Shown here: piece by piece, positions 9,660-64,000 of the stretch
Layout of the letters: the number at the start of each line of letters is the position of its first letter
How positions within the stretch are numbered: the stretch's first letter is position 1
Assembly (NCBI GenBank): GCA_019095985.1
Contig: CM032666.1
Span: forward strand, 10,966,234 to 11,030,233
Origin: Streblospio benedicti
Taxonomy: Eukaryota > Annelida > Polychaeta > Spionida > Spionidae
Direction: 5' to 3'
Length of the DNA stretch: 64,000 nucleotides
The notes under the pieces: generated by a model
Databases searched by the model: none
Seen by the model: the letters and a program-made list of their open reading frames with translations, nothing else
What the model was told of the DNA's origin: nothing
Made by a program: the position numbers and the translations under genes

Positions 9660-12600
9660 GGTTGATGGTAAGGTTTATAGTAGGCGTGAGAAGTAAGTAG
9701 CTGGGAAATTATTTAAGATTCTAACATCTACCACCATCCAAACCATTTAAAACACCAATGTTGCTTTTTAAAAGTTTTTATCTTGTCTACCCGAAATATT
9801 GCAGTTAAAACCTAACTAATCACAAATCAAAACAACCCTGCTCTAATGAATCCCATAGGCTAATTTATACTCAAGAAAAGAAAACGCTAATTCATATAAC
9901 AGGTGATAAAGATGTATGAATATGAACTATAATCAGTCAAAACATGTAATTCTACCGTACCTTTTAAATGAACGAACCAATGGGTTTCTATTTTGTTAAT
10001 TCAATTGATAGAAGAACTATTTTATTCACAAGGGCTCTACTTAGAAAGGGTTTATGTCACTCCCAACTAGGAAGCTGGAAAACCAAAAAGGTTTGTTTGA
10101 CGGCCCTAGTTTACTACATGTACATGTACATGTATATAGCATGCTCTTCTTTTATGGCAAACTAATCTCTGCATACATCTTGGTATTTTTAAATGAACAT
10201 TATATTTTTTTCAATGAATGAAGCAAGCAACGTTGCAGCATCTTAGAATGGTGGATTCATAACTAAAATGGATGTTATACAGCCAGAAGTGCGATAGGAA
10301 CAAAACTTAATTCCACACACAAGATCATTGCCGGTTAGGTGCGTTTATGGCAGCTGGGGTAAAGTGAGTGTAACGTAGCTCATTCAAATAAGACCAGGGA
10401 TGATGAGCCGTATATGGTATATTTTAAACATTTTTATTCAGACCTGTACACCACCGCCCGCAATGCCAGTGCCCTTGGTAAGAACATGACAAAGCCCTAT
10501 ACAATTAAGGAGTGTGTAAAGCTAGGGACACAACTGGCTTTGTGGACATTCTAGCCGCACGGGTTTTTTTTTGGCGTCTGCAGTATCTATGGCGTTTTCC
10601 TCATTCAGTGTCAACCGTAAAGTTATGGGTACAGGTCTGCACGTAGCTATGCAGTATGGAGACCTTATGTCAAGTGTCGTATGTAAACAAAGGCTTTAAC
10701 CACTCGTTGTCTGTACAGATACAATACTGTTGCGGGGCTCTGCCTGTATATAGACAGTACCATGAACGTACGAATGCCGAGCTGTAGGAATCACACAGAG
10801 CCTACAACGCAGGCTGTACGTGAGTAGGCCAACAACGCACGTTCGAAAATGCTGCATTCACGACAGAGCAACGAAATACTTCCTACTGCCGACGCACTCA
10901 TAACGCATCAAGCCACTGCCACTTAATATGTGCGCATAATTGGCATTGACAGCGAAGAGCGACGTAGACACGGTAGACCCCACAAAAAATAATAAAAAAT
11001 AAGTGCGGCTAGCATGTCTGCAATCCAGGTTGTGTGGCCCTATTTTTTTAACGAAACTAGTTTCGTTACAAGACTATTCTTTTTGTCCAAACTTGCGGAA
11101 AGATACTTTCGGTGGGAACAATGTCTGATGTTTGTAAGACCGAAACTTGGAGTTAATTCGCGTGCGATCTATTCAATTATATGCTATTAAACAAATCAAT
11201 CGCAAACACGTTGGCTAAAGTGGTGGCTGGTGACAGGGAATGGTAGAGGTGCAATAGGCAAAAGAGGAAGTTGGAAAAAAGTTATCCCCCATACCAATAG
11301 TTGTAAACTCTATTTTATGGGAGGATTACAGTAGCATGCACGTACATGTAAGGATAACAATTTTAGAAATCATTGTGCTTTTATACCAAAAGACTGATTA
11401 GCCATAATCTTTGCGTGGCAAGGACAAAGCGATGGCATGCAATCCAAGAAATACTCTTTATACATTGTATTAGTCGTTTTCGTGTAACTGATGTCGTCTC
11501 TACTATGCGTGAAATTTCTCCCCCCAGAAAGCGTGATCAATTTGGAAACAGCCCACATGTTTGTATTCTATTTGCATGTGCATGTGAAGGAAACAATCTA
11601 ACAACGATTGATATCAATTACATATCAATCGACTATTGAAATTCTATGAGCAGCTGTACAAATATATGAGAGTGGTCATGGTATTGCTCCCATTTTCTGC
11701 GAAATGTCCATTTTAAAAAATCTAGTTAGTATCTTCATAATTTTCTAGCAGGGGATAGACAACTGCTATACAACTTCAAACACCATAAACCCAACCCCAA
11801 AAGCTTAATTTCTGTTTGTGTAAGTTGTGGTGGTAACTGGACATGGGTGGGGGCCGCAGGACATTTGGAAGATGTCAGGTTTTTAAAAATGAACTTTAAA
11901 AGGGATTACATTTCTTATTCCAGGTTCAACACTTTTCAAAAAACCGTTAGCGTTAACAACATGTTGATATATCAGAATGTGTAGAAGTGGGAGTAACCAA
12001 ATTTCCAGTTGGTGGGAGTAACACATGGCCACCAGATGATGGGGGTAACTGGACATTTTATTTTTGTTAAATTGGTCGTATGATATCCATGAAATATAAA
12101 GAAGGACCGATTTAAAAGTATTTGTTGCAGTGGCTCTGTTATATAACTTATACCTCAAACACCCCCTCAAAATCTTTACTTCTGTTTTGTGTAAGTTTTG
12201 GTGGTAACAGGACATGTTGGGAGTAACCGAATGTTACTCCCGCAGATAACATTGAGGACAACCCACACAATAATTATTAGAGGGAAAAATCATTAGGATA
12301 TATTGCCACCCAGAACATGTAATGAATTATCATAAAAGCTATGAAATTCATATCATTTTTTTCTATATAGAACCAAGTGTGAGAGCAACGTAGCGCCTAC
12401 TTGTCCAAAAATACTAAAATTACATGTTTGACATAGGTGTCAAAATTGTTGTGATTTTAGGGGATTCACTTACAGAATATGTCTTTTACACGGGAAAAGC
12501 TTTAAATCTAAGCCATGTTGGATTATTCTAAAGTTATAGTACAATATGCAAGAGCAACCACTTTCAATGACAATGGGGAACAATACCGTGGCGATTCTCA

Positions 12601-12684
12601 TACATGTATATATTTTCCCAGGTGTGGTTGTGAATTCAATTCTACTCGCACTGTTATAACAAGCAAGCTCCTACCACTACATTG
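9660..12684. other. Intergenic DNA between gene A and gene B, no gene seen
   Basis: All open frames are short and without recognisable motifs. A direct repeat of about 70 bases is present at about 11770-11850 and 12137-12215 (shared phrase gtaagttgtggtggtaactg versus gtaagttttggtggtaacag), which gives the stretch an approximately 367-bp period. Otherwise I see nothing in it. The promoter of gene B should lie near its 3' end, but I cannot identify a TATA or initiator with confidence. Confidence 0.5.
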
Positions 12685-12800
12685 CTATAGGTGAAGACAT
12701 ACCTTCCATTTGACTATATTAAGTGGCCCTGATGGACCTCGAACTCATGACCCTAAGGTTGTGAGACTTGAATGATACCAACACCACAAAAAGCGGGCTG
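12685..12800 (-). repeat. tRNA-derived SINE copy (minus strand)
   Basis: On the minus strand it reads tctcacaaccttagggtcat then gagttcgag (B-box-like), then cagggccacttaatatagtc and aaatggaag. The plus-strand copy at 23535-23625 matches almost word for word (cgtgagttcgagtcccgcca, gggccacttgatatagtcaa). It lies about 165 bases upstream of the gene B start codon. Confidence 0.65.
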
Positions 12801-12964
12801 GTATGTCTTCAGCTATGTCAATACAGAGGGAAGAGCTTGTTTGCCAATAACAGTGAGAGTAGTATTAAATTTCGAATGCACAACCAGTCAATTGCACCAC
12901 AAAACCTTCATATAAACTTGCCTCCCCTGATAGATTTTATCTCATGTTAAGGTAAAGATTGAAG

Positions 12965-64000
<51,036 letters not shown>

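Overview
This is a window of animal nuclear DNA. It is AT-rich and intron-rich, with GT..AG introns, long microsatellites, LINE, SINE, Penelope-like and DNA-transposon debris, and three runs of exactly 100 N that mark scaffold gaps. No species can be named from sequence alone. Collagen-like exons joined to EGF-like and PAN/apple-like extracellular exons, with Penelope and DIRS-type debris, suggest a marine invertebrate; a hemichordate, cephalochordate or mollusc are guesses only.

The window is dominated by two tandem, same-strand (+) paralogous genes for a secreted collagen-like protein. Gene A (809 to about 9090, 5' end outside the window) runs: PAN-like exon, exon with two EGF-like domains, 14 intact and 2 decayed 99-nt collagen exons (2148-6140), six larger Gly-Thr-rich exons (6257-8387), then two EGF exons (8675-9090). 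Gene B (12965 to beyond 64000) begins with a signal-peptide exon, two PAN-like exons (19476-19874) and a linker exon (20761-20922). After large introns it has at least 37 intact 99-nt collagen exons (32794-60755). It ends in the window with copies, in the same order and of the same length, of gene A's exons of 72, 108, 84 and 123 nt, plus the start of the next one at 63968. All array exons are phase 1-1, so any number of them can be gained, lost or skipped without breaking the frame or the Gly-X-Y register.

The non-genic part is layered repeat. 9.1-12.9 kb is anonymous apart from a SINE. 13.9-18.7 kb holds a hairpin MITE, a DIRS-like retroelement fossil, ~150-bp tandem repeats and two tetranucleotide microsatellites. 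18.9-21.7 kb holds two LINE 3' fragments, lying in introns of gene B. 22.5-27.75 kb is a large inverted-repeat composite. 30.2-31.5 kb is a Harbinger-like element with TAA target duplication. 40.58-43.25 kb is a DNA-transposon-like element with long terminal inverted repeats and a minus-strand gene of an uncharacterised family (acidic PIN/FEN-like motif plus a CXC cysteine domain). 50.4-51.8 kb is a Penelope-like element with inverted ends and a 13-bp target duplication.

46.57-53.4 kb is made of several degraded copies of one block of gene B. The pattern of small indels beside long perfect repeats suggests either true pseudo-exon formation or uncorrected gap filling. The same signature occurs at 5.19-5.63 kb.

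The most interesting biology is the exon array itself: Pro-poor, Thr-rich Gly-X-Y modules spreading as exon-plus-intron cassettes in two adjacent genes.
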